Positions 15,725 through 24,447 of a stretch of 64,000 nt of DNA are shown piece after piece. The position numbers and the translations under genes are program-made. The DNA is taken from NCBI GenBank assembly GCA_037968475.1, contig JBBKVO010000027.1, positions 1-64,000 of the forward strand, given 5' to 3'. Origin of the DNA: SB11 sp037968475 (GTDB taxonomy: Bacteria; Bacteroidota; Bacteroidia; UBA8524). The notes below the pieces were generated by a model that was not told the DNA's origin, did not search any database, and saw nothing but the letters and a program-made list of their open reading frames with translations. The first letter of the stretch is position 1; the number at the start of each line of letters is the position of its first letter.

Positions 15725-16435
15725 ATGAAGGTAGAGATTTGGAGCGATGTAATGTGTCCGTTTTGCTATATAGGCAAACGGAAGTTTGAAAGCGCATTAA
15801 CACAATTTGCTGATAGTAATAACATAGAGTTGGAGTGGAAGAGTTTTCAGCTTTCGCCCGATATGGTAACCGACCCTACTAAAAATATTAATGAATATTT
15901 GGCTGTACACAAGGGTGTTAGTATAGACGAGGCAAAGAAAATGAATGCTTACGTAACTGAAATGGCAAAGAAAGAAGGACTTGTATACAATTTTGATAAA
16001 GCAATAGTGGCTAATTCTTTTAATGCCCACCGTTTTAGCCATTTTGCCAAACAATACGGCAAACAAGATGAGGCTGAGGAGAAATTGTTTAGTGCCTACT
16101 TTACTGAGGGTAAAAATACTGACGATATAGCCGTGTTGCTGCAACTGGGCGAAGAAATTGATTTAGATACTGTAGCATTAAAAACTGTTTTAGAAAGTGA
16201 TGCCTATGCTGATGAAGTTCGCGGCGATATTACCGAAGCTATGCAACTGGGTGTACGCGGTGTTCCGTTTTTTGTGTTTGATAGAAAATACGGTATTTCG
16301 GGAGCACAAGATTCGCAGGCTTTTTTAGAAACGCTTGAAAAATCGTTTAGCGAGTGGCGCGAAGCTAATCCTAAACCTGCTTTTGAAATGACTGCTGAGG
16401 GTAATACGTGTGAAGTGGGTAAAGACTGTGATTAA
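15725..16435 (+). CDS. DsbA/FrnE-type thiol oxidoreductase
   Basis: 236 residues from the ATG at 15725. The thioredoxin-fold active site is CPFC (Cys11 and Cys14) in WSDVMCPFCYIGKR. A helical insert and FNAHRFSHFAKQYG follow, and the cis-Pro segment is RGVPFFVF (V-P). This is the FrnE/2-hydroxychromene-2-carboxylate isomerase-like branch of DsbA proteins. No signal peptide is present, so it acts in the cytosol, as FrnE does. The C-terminus carries two more cysteines (NTCEVGKDCD), which could be a regulatory or resolving pair. It ends in a shared bidirectional hairpin facing tolC. Confidence 0.9.
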   Translation: MKVEIWSDVMCPFCYIGKRKFESALTQFADSNNIELEWKSFQLSPDMVTDPTKNINEYLAVHKGVSIDEAKKMNAYVTEMAKKEGLVYNFDKAIVANSFNAHRFSHFAKQYGKQDEAEEKLFSAYFTEGKNTDDIAVLLQLGEEIDLDTVALKTVLESDAYADEVRGDITEAMQLGVRGVPFFVFDRKYGISGAQDSQAFLETLEKSFSEWREANPKPAFEMTAEGNTCEVGKDCD

Positions 16436-16486
16436 TCGTAAGAAACTATGAGCTAGGGTAAACTAATATCTTCTTACCTAGTTACG

Positions 16487-16578
16487 GCTGGTTAAAAACC
16501 AACCGCTTTTGTAATTACAGCCCAAAAAAGGATTTAAATCCTTTTTTGGGCTGTAATTTTTAATAGAATGGGGATTTA
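16487..16578. repeat. Palindromic intergenic repeat, copy A
   Basis: The order GGTTAAAAACCAACCGCT, TTACAGCCC, long palindrome, GGGCTGTAATTTTTAATAGAAT also occurs at 42288-42383. Outer arms are conserved while the inner arms differ but stay self-complementary in each copy. Confidence 0.65.
16513..16558. terminator. Bidirectional terminator: perfect 46-bp palindrome
   Basis: Both arms are 23 bases with no loop; the core is AAAAAAGGATTTAAATCCTTTTTT, flanked by T-runs on both strands. It sits between the convergent FrnE-type gene and tolC. The hairpin is also the heart of the intergenic repeat. Confidence 0.7.
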
Positions 16579-16581
16579 ATA

Positions 16582-17883
16582 TTATTTCACCAACTCACCG
16601 CGAAGTTGTTGCAATTGTATTTCGGCAACTTTAAGGTTGTACCTAGCTTCAATTAAACGTGATTCGGCATCTTGCCAATTTCTATCGGCTTCTTTTACTT
16701 CTAAAAGTGTAGATAAACCTTGTTTCAAACGACCTTCGGCAATAGTCAGGTTACCTAATGCTAACTTGGCATTGCTTTCTTCCATACCCACTATGGTTTT
16801 GTAAGCCGTGAAGTTGTTAAATGCTTGTTGGTACTGGTAGCCTACATTGTTTTTTAGGCGCGAGTATTGCAATTGGCTGCTGCGCAATTGCAGTTGCGTT
16901 GTTTTAATTTGGTTTTTAATTGTACCACCCCTAAACAAAGGTATACTGGCAGTTACACCTGCATTTAATCCATTACTTTGATTGAGGAGTGAAAAGCCTG
17001 CTTGGCTGGTTTGACGAGTATAGGCATACGATGAGTTGAGGCGCACAATGGGCATACGTTGCGCCCTTGCTTCACTTAGTTGAAAGCCTGCCACACTAAT
17101 GCTTCTTTCTGCTGAAAGTAAAGCGAAGTTTTTGTTCTCCAAATCTTTATCAATAGCTTGAGTTTGGGCAGTATCAACATCAATAGTTTCTATTACATCA
17201 AACGTAATATCAGCCTCACGCGCTAACAATACATTAAAACCCGCCATTTGATTTTTAAGGTTGTTTTGCTGCAATAGCAAATTGGTTTGATTGGTATTTT
17301 GATCAATAGTTACCTGATTAAGTTCAAAGGCTGAGACTGTACCTACTTGGTATTGTGTTTTCACAATTTCAAGACGTTTTTGCACCAAATCCAACGCTTT
17401 TTGGGTTGATTTAATTTGCATTTTCTGCCCCACTATGGCATAGTATTCAACCATTATTTGCGCTACGGTTTGCTGTATCTGCTCTTTTAAAGCAAAACCA
17501 CTTTGGGCTTCCAGTTCTTCTAATCGGTGTTTGGTGGCAAACATTTTCATACCATCAAACAACGTCCAGCTAAGCGCCACATTGGCATTTAAGTTGGTTG
17601 CCCCTACCCCGTTACTTTGCACCTCTAACCCGTTCGAAAATTTTTGGTTGATATTGGTGTTAGATAGGTTTTCGCTAACATTAAAATCAATATTGGGCAA
17701 CATACCTGCATTGCCTGCATTGTTGTTTATAGCGGTAACATCGGCAGCAGTTTTTGCCAGTTGTATATCGTAATTGTTTTTAAGAGCAATCTCTACCGCC
17801 TCGTTTAGCGATAGCATATTTTGCGCTTGCAAGGCACTTGCCCCATATATAGCCAGTAGTATACTAAGCAGCTTCTTCATCAT
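16582..17883 (-). CDS. TolC family outer-membrane efflux protein
   Basis: 433 residues with a signal peptide (cleavage near ASALQAQ). It shows the two-fold repeat of TolC/OEP: LSLNEAVEIALKNNYDIQLAKT starts the first half and LENKNFALLSAERSISVAGFQLSEAR the second, with long coiled-coil helices and strands such as SLLNQSNGLNAGVTASIPLF. It forms the outer-membrane channel and periplasmic tunnel of the tripartite pump encoded with it. Its start overlaps the pump gene by 20 bases, a sign of translational coupling. Confidence 0.93.
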   Translation of the reverse strand: MMKKLLSILLAIYGASALQAQNMLSLNEAVEIALKNNYDIQLAKTAADVTAINNNAGNAGMLPNIDFNVSENLSNTNINQKFSNGLEVQSNGVGATNLNANVALSWTLFDGMKMFATKHRLEELEAQSGFALKEQIQQTVAQIMVEYYAIVGQKMQIKSTQKALDLVQKRLEIVKTQYQVGTVSAFELNQVTIDQNTNQTNLLLQQNNLKNQMAGFNVLLAREADITFDVIETIDVDTAQTQAIDKDLENKNFALLSAERSISVAGFQLSEARAQRMPIVRLNSSYAYTRQTSQAGFSLLNQSNGLNAGVTASIPLFRGGTIKNQIKTTQLQLRSSQLQYSRLKNNVGYQYQQAFNNFTAYKTIVGMEESNAKLALGNLTIAEGRLKQGLSTLLEVKEADRNWQDAESRLIEARYNLKVAEIQLQQLRGELVK

Positions 17884-20800
17884 GTTTCTTAACTTTTTTG
17901 GCGGCCATAATTGAATAAATAGCGGGTATTACAAATAGTGTTAGCACTAATGAAAATATTACCCCGCCAATAATAACTATACCCAAAGGTATACGGCTTT
18001 GCGCACCCGAACCTAAAGCCAAAGCAATAGGCAATGCACCAAGGGCGGTTGCCAAGCTTGTCATTAATATAGGGCGAAGACGCATGGTAGCAGCGTGTAC
18101 TGCTGCATCTCGGCGGCTAAGTTCAGGGTCTTTTTCACGCAATTGGTTGGCAAACTCTACTATAAGAATACCATTTTTGGTTACTAAGCCTATTAGCATT
18201 ATGGCTCCAATTTGACTAAATATATTGTTGGTTTGCCCAAATATCCATAGCGAAAGTAGTGCCCCTGCAAGTGCCAAAGGCACTGTTAACATTATAATAA
18301 AAGGATCGCGGAAACTTTCAAATTGCGCAGCCAATACTAAGTATACTAAAAACAAAGCTAGAGCAAAGGCAAATAATATGTTTGATGAGCTTTCGTCAAA
18401 ATCTCGCGAAGCACCCGAAAGTGATGTGGTAAAGGTTTCATCCAATACTTTATCTGCAATTTCTTCCATCGCTTTCACCCCATCGCCAATGGTTTTACCA
18501 GGGGCAAGACCAGCTTGCACTGTTGCCGATTTGTATCTGTTAAAGTGAAATAATTGCGGTGGGTTGCTTTGTTCTTCTACACTCACCAAGTTATCCAATT
18601 GTATCAGCTCGCCCGTATTACTGCGCACATAAAAGCTACGCATATCCACAGGCTCGTCGCGATTTTCTCTATCCACTTGCCCTATTACTTGGTATTGTTT
18701 GCCTACCATAATAAAGTAACCCAAACGGCGACCACTTAGTGCTAGTTGAAGAGTTTGGGCTATATCGGCAACTGAAATACCTAGCTCGGCAGCTTTCGCA
18801 CGATTGATGGTTACACCCAATTCGGGACGGTTAAATTTTAAATCAGAGTTTACAATACCTCCAAATGTGGGGTGTTTTGCTGCTTCTTCTAAAAACTTGG
18901 GCAAATACTCTTTTATTTTTTCAAAATTTGAGTTTTGAAGCACAAACTGCACATCAAGCCCTCGCCCACCTCCGCCTGATGAAATAGTAGGCTCTTGAAT
19001 AACAAACACACGGCCTGCATTAAACCTTGCCGAGTTTTTATTGATATAATCTGCAATTTCTTGTTGGCTGCGCTTACGGGTGTTCCTCTCTCCCATTACT
19101 ACACGACCAAACCCCGTATTTGGTGCTCCCGACCCTAAAAAGCCCGGTGCTGTTACGGTTAGTAATACTTTCTTTTCAGGAATAGAATCGTTGATAAAGT
19201 TAGCTATATCATCCATATAGTTATCCATATAGTCGTACGATGTTCCTTCGGGTGCCAGCATAGTTAAACGTACTAAACCTCTATCTTCCATAGGGGCTAA
19301 TTCTGACTTGAGGTTTGAAAATATGGTTATACCCACTACCACACAAGCCAGTATTAATACCAATGCAGCCCACCTATACGACATGAATTTGATTAAGCTG
19401 TTTTTGAATCCACGATCCATACCTGCGTAAAAAGGTTCTGTTTTGCGGTAAAACCACGATTTCTTTTCAGGGTCGCCAGCCAGTTTTACACTAAGCACAG
19501 GTGTAAGCGTTAGCGATACAAAGGCCGAAATAATTACCGCCCCTGCTACCACTATACCAAACTCTTGGAACAAGCGACCAACAAAACCTTGCATAAATAT
19601 AACAGGTAAGAAAACCACTGCTAGGGTGATGGAGGTGGATATAACGGCAAAAAATATTTCTTCTGAACCTTCTCGGGCAGCTCGCATAGGGGTCATACCC
19701 TGCTCTAATTTTTTATAAATATTTTCGGTAACAACTATACCATCATCTACCACCAAACCCGTTGCCAGCACTATCCCCAAAAGGGTAAGTACATTTATAG
19801 AGAAACCAAAAATGTACATGATAAAAAATGCACCCAATAGCGATACGGGTATATCTATAAGCGGACGAAGGGCAATGAGCCAGTTGCGGAAAAACAGGTA
19901 AATAATAATTACTACCAGCAGTATGGCTATAAGCAAGGTTTCTTGCACTTCTATAATAGATTGGCGCACAAACTTGGTAGTATCCATTGCAATATCCAGT
20001 TGGATATCTTCGGGTACTTCTTTTTTCAGTTGCTCGTAGCGTTTATAAAACTCGTCGGCTATGGCTACGTGGTTTGAACCGGGTTGAGGGGTAAGTGCCA
20101 ATGCCACCATGGGCACTCCGCTTTCTTTTAGTACCGTTTCTTCATTTTCAGGTCCTAAAACTGCTTTTGCAACATCTTGCAAGCGGATGATTTTTCCACC
20201 ATCTGATTTTACTATCAGGTTGTTAAAATCTTCTTCGGTAACTAAAAGCCCAGATGTTTTTACAGTAAGCTCGGTAGCGTTGCCTGCTATTTTACCTGAG
20301 GGTAACTCTATGTTTTGTTGGTCTAAAGCTAGTTTTATATCGCTAAGGGCAAGTTTGTTGGCAGCCAGTTTTAAAGGGTCTATCCAAATACGCATGGCAT
20401 ATTTTTTTTCGCCCCAAACTTGTATACCACTCACGCCCGATATGGTTTGCAAGCGTTCTTGCAATACGTTTATTGCATAATCGCACACCTCTAATTGATT
20501 GCGGGTATTGCTTTTCACCGTCATAGAAATGATGGCTTGCGCATCGGCATCAGCTTTTGATACGGTGGGCGGTGCATCAATATCTTCAGGCAATTGGCGC
20601 ACTGCACGCGATACCTTATCTCGTACATCGTTTGCAGCGGCTTCTAAATCGGTACTTAAATCAAACTCAACCGATATTTTACTTGAGCCTTGATTACTTG
20701 ATGATGTGATGGAGCGTATGCCCTCGATGCCGTTAATGGTTTTTTCTAACGGCTCGGTAATTTGTGATTCTATTACATCGGCATTTGCGCCTGTATAGCT

Positions 20801-20947
20801 AGTTGTTACTGATATTATTGGAGGATCGACTGAGGGATATTCCCTTACACCTAAAAACTGGAAACCTATAATACCAAAGGTTACTATAATAACCGACATT
20901 ACCGTAGCCAGTACAGGTCTGCGTAAACTTATTGATGATAAACTCAT
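17864..20947 (-). CDS. RND efflux pump, HAE-1 (AcrB) type inner-membrane transporter
   Basis: 1027 residues, 12 membrane helices and two large periplasmic loops, the usual AcrB/MexB plan. It starts SLSSISLRRPVLATVMS. The proton-relay Asp pair lies in LVVDDGIVVTENIY, with TSLATALGALPIALALGSGAQSR and QIGAIMLIGLVTKNGILIVEF in the second half. It exports hydrophobic drugs, dyes or detergents by proton antiport; substrates cannot be read from sequence. It has 15 bases to the adaptor gene and a 20-base overlap with tolC. Confidence 0.95.
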   Translation of the reverse strand: MSLSSISLRRPVLATVMSVIIVTFGIIGFQFLGVREYPSVDPPIISVTTSYTGANADVIESQITEPLEKTINGIEGIRSITSSSNQGSSKISVEFDLSTDLEAAANDVRDKVSRAVRQLPEDIDAPPTVSKADADAQAIISMTVKSNTRNQLEVCDYAINVLQERLQTISGVSGIQVWGEKKYAMRIWIDPLKLAANKLALSDIKLALDQQNIELPSGKIAGNATELTVKTSGLLVTEEDFNNLIVKSDGGKIIRLQDVAKAVLGPENEETVLKESGVPMVALALTPQPGSNHVAIADEFYKRYEQLKKEVPEDIQLDIAMDTTKFVRQSIIEVQETLLIAILLVVIIIYLFFRNWLIALRPLIDIPVSLLGAFFIMYIFGFSINVLTLLGIVLATGLVVDDGIVVTENIYKKLEQGMTPMRAAREGSEEIFFAVISTSITLAVVFLPVIFMQGFVGRLFQEFGIVVAGAVIISAFVSLTLTPVLSVKLAGDPEKKSWFYRKTEPFYAGMDRGFKNSLIKFMSYRWAALVLILACVVVGITIFSNLKSELAPMEDRGLVRLTMLAPEGTSYDYMDNYMDDIANFINDSIPEKKVLLTVTAPGFLGSGAPNTGFGRVVMGERNTRKRSQQEIADYINKNSARFNAGRVFVIQEPTISSGGGGRGLDVQFVLQNSNFEKIKEYLPKFLEEAAKHPTFGGIVNSDLKFNRPELGVTINRAKAAELGISVADIAQTLQLALSGRRLGYFIMVGKQYQVIGQVDRENRDEPVDMRSFYVRSNTGELIQLDNLVSVEEQSNPPQLFHFNRYKSATVQAGLAPGKTIGDGVKAMEEIADKVLDETFTTSLSGASRDFDESSSNILFAFALALFLVYLVLAAQFESFRDPFIIMLTVPLALAGALLSLWIFGQTNNIFSQIGAIMLIGLVTKNGILIVEFANQLREKDPELSRRDAAVHAATMRLRPILMTSLATALGALPIALALGSGAQSRIPLGIVIIGGVIFSLVLTLFVIPAIYSIMAAKKVKKHDEEAA

Positions 20948-20962
20948 ACTATACTGTCCCCC

Positions 20963-22021
20963 TTATTTGTCAAACTTGGTTATTTTTACTTCGCTACCGG
21001 GGCGCAATTGCATAAGTGCTGTGGTAATAACGGTATCTCCCTTTTCAAGTCCTTTCACTATTTCTACAAGATCGGTGTTGCGTATACCTGTTTCAACGGG
21101 TATAATTTCTACCTTTCCACCCCTGTTTACTGCTACATTTTTTCCTCTTGCCACAGGCATAAGTGCTTGTGAGGGTATCATTACTGCATCTTTATGGCCT
21201 TGTATGCCCAAACTTACATTGGCAAACATACCGGGCAATAGCTGCCCTGCGGGGTTGGCACAACGTGCACGCACTTTTATGTTACGTGTATTCAGGTCGA
21301 TTTTTGGGTCAACGGCATATACATCGGCATCAAAAGTATCTCTCAGACCATCAACCGTAAAAGTGAGTGTTTTGCCCATTTGTAGTAAAAAAGCATACTT
21401 TTCGGGTATGGCAAAATCAACCTTTAGCGGGTGTGTTTGCTGCAAAACAGCTATGGTATTTGCCGGTATCACGTATGCTCCTTCGCTAATATCACTAAGC
21501 CCGATTGTGCCACTAAATGGGGCACGTATTTCTGTTTTACTTAGTTGATTTTCTAATGCTTCAATATCGGCATCGTAAGCGGTGAGTTGGGTTTGTGATA
21601 CCTCATACTCTTGTTTGCTCACACCGTCAATTTTTAATAGTTCGCCCAAACGTTCTACATTTTTTTGGGTGAGTTTTTTTTGTGCCCTTAGTTTTTTTAA
21701 TTGGGCTACAATATCGGCATCGTCTAGTTTTATAAGTAGCTGGCCTTTGGTAACCCTAGCGCCTTCTTTAAAATATAGTTTTACCACACGTGCCTGTAAC
21801 TCCGATTTTATTTCTACTTCTTCGTTTGACAGTAATGTGCCCGAAGAGTTTACCACATTGGTTATGTTTTGTGTGCTAGCTATATAAGCCTCTACAGGTG
21901 TTGGCGGGCGTTTCCCTCCTGCTTGATTGGTGTTTTCGCCGTTGCTGTTTTTGCAACTGCCTAATGATACTAAAATACTTACGCCCACAACGGCTGCTAT
22001 CAGCCCCCTACGTATTAACAT
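20963..22021 (-). CDS. RND efflux periplasmic adaptor (membrane fusion) lipoprotein
   Basis: 352 residues. Lipobox SLGSC (Cys23), then the lipoyl/barrel-sandwich half (VVNSSGTLLSNEEVEIKSELQARVV), a helical hairpin around KKLTQKNVERLGELLK, the second lipoyl half IRAPFSGTIGLSDISEG, and a C-terminal beta-barrel with GMFANVSLG. It bridges pump and TolC. It is the first gene of the three-gene operon, with a TACCTTTGCACC promoter box 35 bases before its start. No regulator gene is adjacent. Confidence 0.94.
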   Translation of the reverse strand: MLIRRGLIAAVVGVSILVSLGSCKNSNGENTNQAGGKRPPTPVEAYIASTQNITNVVNSSGTLLSNEEVEIKSELQARVVKLYFKEGARVTKGQLLIKLDDADIVAQLKKLRAQKKLTQKNVERLGELLKIDGVSKQEYEVSQTQLTAYDADIEALENQLSKTEIRAPFSGTIGLSDISEGAYVIPANTIAVLQQTHPLKVDFAIPEKYAFLLQMGKTLTFTVDGLRDTFDADVYAVDPKIDLNTRNIKVRARCANPAGQLLPGMFANVSLGIQGHKDAVMIPSQALMPVARGKNVAVNRGGKVEIIPVETGIRNTDLVEIVKGLEKGDTVITTALMQLRPGSEVKITKFDK

Positions 22022-22055
22022 ATAGATAATATTAATGTTTAAACTTTAATTGGTG

Positions 22056-22063
22056 CAAAGGTA
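22056..22063 (-). promoter_or_regulatory. -7 box of the RND efflux operon
   Basis: TACCTTTG followed by CACC on the minus strand, the strongest promoter form seen in this window. The next base run gives a leader of roughly 30 nucleotides to the adaptor ATG. Confidence 0.5.
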
Positions 22064-22177
22064 AATGGAAAGATACGTTGCAACACATTTCGTGCCCGAA
22101 TTTTTAACAGGTGAAAAAGAGTTGCTTTTTTAAGATAACACTTAGGGCTAAAGGTTTAACCGAAAAAATAATATTGC

Positions 22178-22789
22178 TTACAATAAATCGTCATCTGTTG
22201 ATTTTGGCTTATGTTTATAAAGCCATTGCTCATTAGTTAATATATTTTTCAGTACTAATGTATCAAGCAATTCAACAGCTTCCTCTTCTTTAAGTCCTAT
22301 ACCTATACATTCCTCTTTAAACTTGTAATTAAACTTAATAATTCCGTCAATATATGGCCTTTCACCCTCTCTTGGGTGTTCAGGTTGCCAAATGCTTTCT
22401 CTAAAATTATCTATTCTAAATGAGCTAATATCTTCTATCACAAAAGACTTTTTTCTTTTCTGAAATATGCCTTTCCGCTGTGCAGAAAGCAAACCTGATT
22501 CTATAATAATTTCCTCATAGCTATTTAAGAATAGGAAGAACCTATCGGCAAGAAAAAATGCTATTACAAGCCAGAGAACCGCCAAAAATATACTGGAAAC
22601 AACAGGATTGCCAGTGATAAATTTATATAGGTTAATACCTCCAATGGCAACCCAAGTTATGAATAGTAGCAGGAAGGCTATTGTAGAAATATAGTCCCTG
22701 TTAATAGGTATTTTTACCTTTAAAGAGCCCTTTGTTTGTTGAATTGTGATACTCTTATTTAACTTAAGATTCTCTACCATCATTAACAA
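22178..22789 (-). CDS. Membrane protein of unknown function with PH-like cytosolic part
   Basis: 203 residues. Two hydrophobic helices at about 35-55 and 63-85 are followed by a mixed alpha/beta tail with FLNSYEEIIIESGLLSAQRK and KSFVIEDISSFRIDNF. This layout (two helices, then a small domain describing local beta-strands) resembles bacterial PH-domain membrane proteins, but the match is only structural. The start may be any of three closely spaced ATGs. The gene lies 11 bases after the 3HCDH-like gene. Function is unknown. Confidence 0.65.
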   Translation of the reverse strand: MLMMVENLKLNKSITIQQTKGSLKVKIPINRDYISTIAFLLLFITWVAIGGINLYKFITGNPVVSSIFLAVLWLVIAFFLADRFFLFLNSYEEIIIESGLLSAQRKGIFQKRKKSFVIEDISSFRIDNFRESIWQPEHPREGERPYIDGIIKFNYKFKEECIGIGLKEEEAVELLDTLVLKNILTNEQWLYKHKPKSTDDDLL

Positions 22790-22800
22790 AAAGCTAATTT

Positions 22801-23460
22801 CTAAATACTACTAAAGTATTCCGTTTTTAGCAAAGGACAAATTTTGTAGCGTTCGTCGCGGGTATCGGTATACAAAGCATCAAGCACTTCGTACACGTCT
22901 TTTAGTCCTACTTTTTCAGCCCACTCAAAAGGCCCCATAGGGTAGTTGGTGCCTAGTTTCATGCCTGTATCAATATCGGCTTTGTTGGCTGTACCTTCTT
23001 GAACGGTATAGTAAGCCTCGTTAATAATCATAAAAATAATACGGGGGGTAACCATGCCCACGCGGTCTTCTACCCATTTGCACTCCCAAGCCAGTTGTTG
23101 GGCAAGTGCTTCAAGCTGAGGCTTGTATACATCGGTTGTGCTTGAAACTTCAAGCAAGGGACGATTAATAAAAGTAGACAAGGCATTAAAACCAAATATT
23201 GGTGCTGATATATCGTGCCCGATAAATACTTGTGCCAATTGCAGTTTTACCGCGCTAACCAATACAGGAAACGACAGGTGCAGATAATGGTGCAAATGCT
23301 CGGTATTATCATCAAATTGTAAGTCAAAAAAGGCATCTAAACCTAAATTGGGAAGTTGCCACAAATCGGTATCCTGAATTTCTACCAAATTTGCTGCCGA
23401 CGAAACTTTTTGTTTTAACTCGTCTATCCTATTTTGCGTACCAATTACCCCTATTTTCAT
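22801..23460 (-). CDS. 3-hydroxyacyl-CoA dehydrogenase-like protein lacking active-site motifs
   Basis: 219 residues. The N-terminal half aligns in order with the Rossmann domain of HBD, but the nucleotide loop is GTQNRI rather than GxGxxG, and the segment that should hold the catalytic FNPAH reads FNALSTF, without the His. The C-terminal half is a clear 3HCDH domain (VEDRVGMVTPRIIFMIINEA, GTNYPMGPFEWAEKVGL). It is about 60 residues shorter than the active enzyme at 4804-5649. It is probably not a dehydrogenase; an acyl-CoA-binding or partner role is inference. Similar short proteins occur in other Bacteroidota, so it is unlikely to be a fresh pseudogene. Confidence 0.8.
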   Translation of the reverse strand: MKIGVIGTQNRIDELKQKVSSAANLVEIQDTDLWQLPNLGLDAFFDLQFDDNTEHLHHYLHLSFPVLVSAVKLQLAQVFIGHDISAPIFGFNALSTFINRPLLEVSSTTDVYKPQLEALAQQLAWECKWVEDRVGMVTPRIIFMIINEAYYTVQEGTANKADIDTGMKLGTNYPMGPFEWAEKVGLKDVYEVLDALYTDTRDERYKICPLLKTEYFSSI

Positions 23461-23501
23461 TTACATCTAATAATAACTTGCACAAAACTAATACCCACAC
23501 C

Positions 23502-23882
23502 ATGGAAAAGAAAATAATAATTACCCCCAATGCCCCACAACCTATTGGCCCATACAATCAAGCTATTTTAATAGGTAATACTTTGTATTGCAGCGGCCAA
23601 GTGGCTATTGACCCTAAAACAGGCAATATGGTACAAAACAATATTGAAGCTGAAACCAATAGGGTGATGCAAAACATTGGTGCTGTGCTTGAGGCTGCCG
23701 ATATGGATTATAGCCACATAATAAAAAGTAGCATTTTTATTAGTGATATGAACCAGTTTGGACAAATAAACGGAGTGTATGCCGAATATTTTGAAAAGGA
23801 TTACCCTGCCCGCGAAACGGTGCAAGTGAGCCGCTTGCCTAAAGATGCTAATGTAGAAATTAGTGTGATTGCTGTGAAGTAA
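23502..23882 (+). CDS. ridA: RidA family reactive enamine/imine deaminase
   Basis: 126 residues from the ATG at 23502, the exact RidA/YjgF length. It hydrolyses reactive 2-aminoacrylate-type enamines and imines formed by PLP enzymes. APQPIGPYNQAI, YCSGQVAIDP and the ligand-binding Arg in YPARETVQVSRLPKDANVEI are all present. The longer frame from 23391 overlaps the divergent 3HCDH-like gene and has no homologous extension. Only about 40 bases separate the two divergent starts. It ends in a strong bidirectional hairpin. Confidence 0.95.
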   Translation: MEKKIIITPNAPQPIGPYNQAILIGNTLYCSGQVAIDPKTGNMVQNNIEAETNRVMQNIGAVLEAADMDYSHIIKSSIFISDMNQFGQINGVYAEYFEKDYPARETVQVSRLPKDANVEISVIAVK

Positions 23883-23902
23883 ATCGACTGTATCAAAAAG
23901 TT

Positions 23903-23944
23903 ATAAATCAAAAGGGAGGTACTTGTACCTCCCTTTTGATTTAT
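23903..23944. terminator. Bidirectional terminator, 20-bp perfect stem
   Basis: Arms of 20 bases with a TT loop and core AAAAGGGAGGTAC. It lies between ridA and the convergent lipoprotein gene, 20 bases from each stop codon. Confidence 0.85.
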
Positions 23945-23964
23945 ATAGAAATATCTAAAAAAAT

Positions 23965-24447
23965 TTACTTTATAACCTTGCAAATGGTGCGCAACTGTTT
24001 GCCGTCAATCATTTTATTAAGCTGCTCTTGTGGGTTGGTAAATGCTTTTTTGTTGCCACAATTGCACAACTCGATTAGTGGGTCTTTATCCACTATCATG
24101 GCATACATTTCTTTTAGCATGGGCGCTTCGCTTAATGCTGCATACTCTACATACGTAAGTTTTAAAAAAGCTACGTTGCTGCTAATACCCTTATTATCTA
24201 ATAAATAGCCATCGTTTAAGGCTGTGGGGGTTAAAAAACCACCCTCAGTTTTAATATCGCTGGGGTGGGGATAGGCTATAATTTCGCTTTTATCGTCTGA
24301 TAATATCACGGGCACCAATTGTGCATAATCGCCTTTGGTTTTATATACCATTGTTGGCGGAGGCGTTTCAAAATCAGGCGTGAATGTAATTTTATTTTGC
24401 CCTTTGCAGGCAGCAAACAGCACCAATAAAATACTTAATCTCTTCAT
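23965..24447 (-). CDS. Small lipoprotein of unknown function
   Basis: 160 residues. A short signal ends in LFAAC (Cys14), a good lipobox. The body includes VYKTKGDYAQLVPVILSDDK and a Cys pair CNCG near residue 129 with a further Cys five residues from the C-terminus. The pattern, an exported globular protein with paired cysteines, gives no family. Its ATG overlaps the stop codon of the C10 peptidase gene by one base, so the two are one transcription unit. A role as an inhibitor or partner of the peptidase is possible, as with the small inhibitors encoded next to other C10 proteases, but this is inference only. Confidence 0.75.
   Translation of the reverse strand: MKRLSILLVLFAACKGQNKITFTPDFETPPPTMVYKTKGDYAQLVPVILSDDKSEIIAYPHPSDIKTEGGFLTPTALNDGYLLDNKGISSNVAFLKLTYVEYAALSEAPMLKEMYAMIVDKDPLIELCNCGNKKAFTNPQEQLNKMIDGKQLRTICKVIK

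Noticed and set aside
16582..22021. RND operon as an acquired resistance island
   Set aside because: Normal codon use, standard three-gene order and no mobile genes; such operons are common and chromosomal in Bacteroidota.
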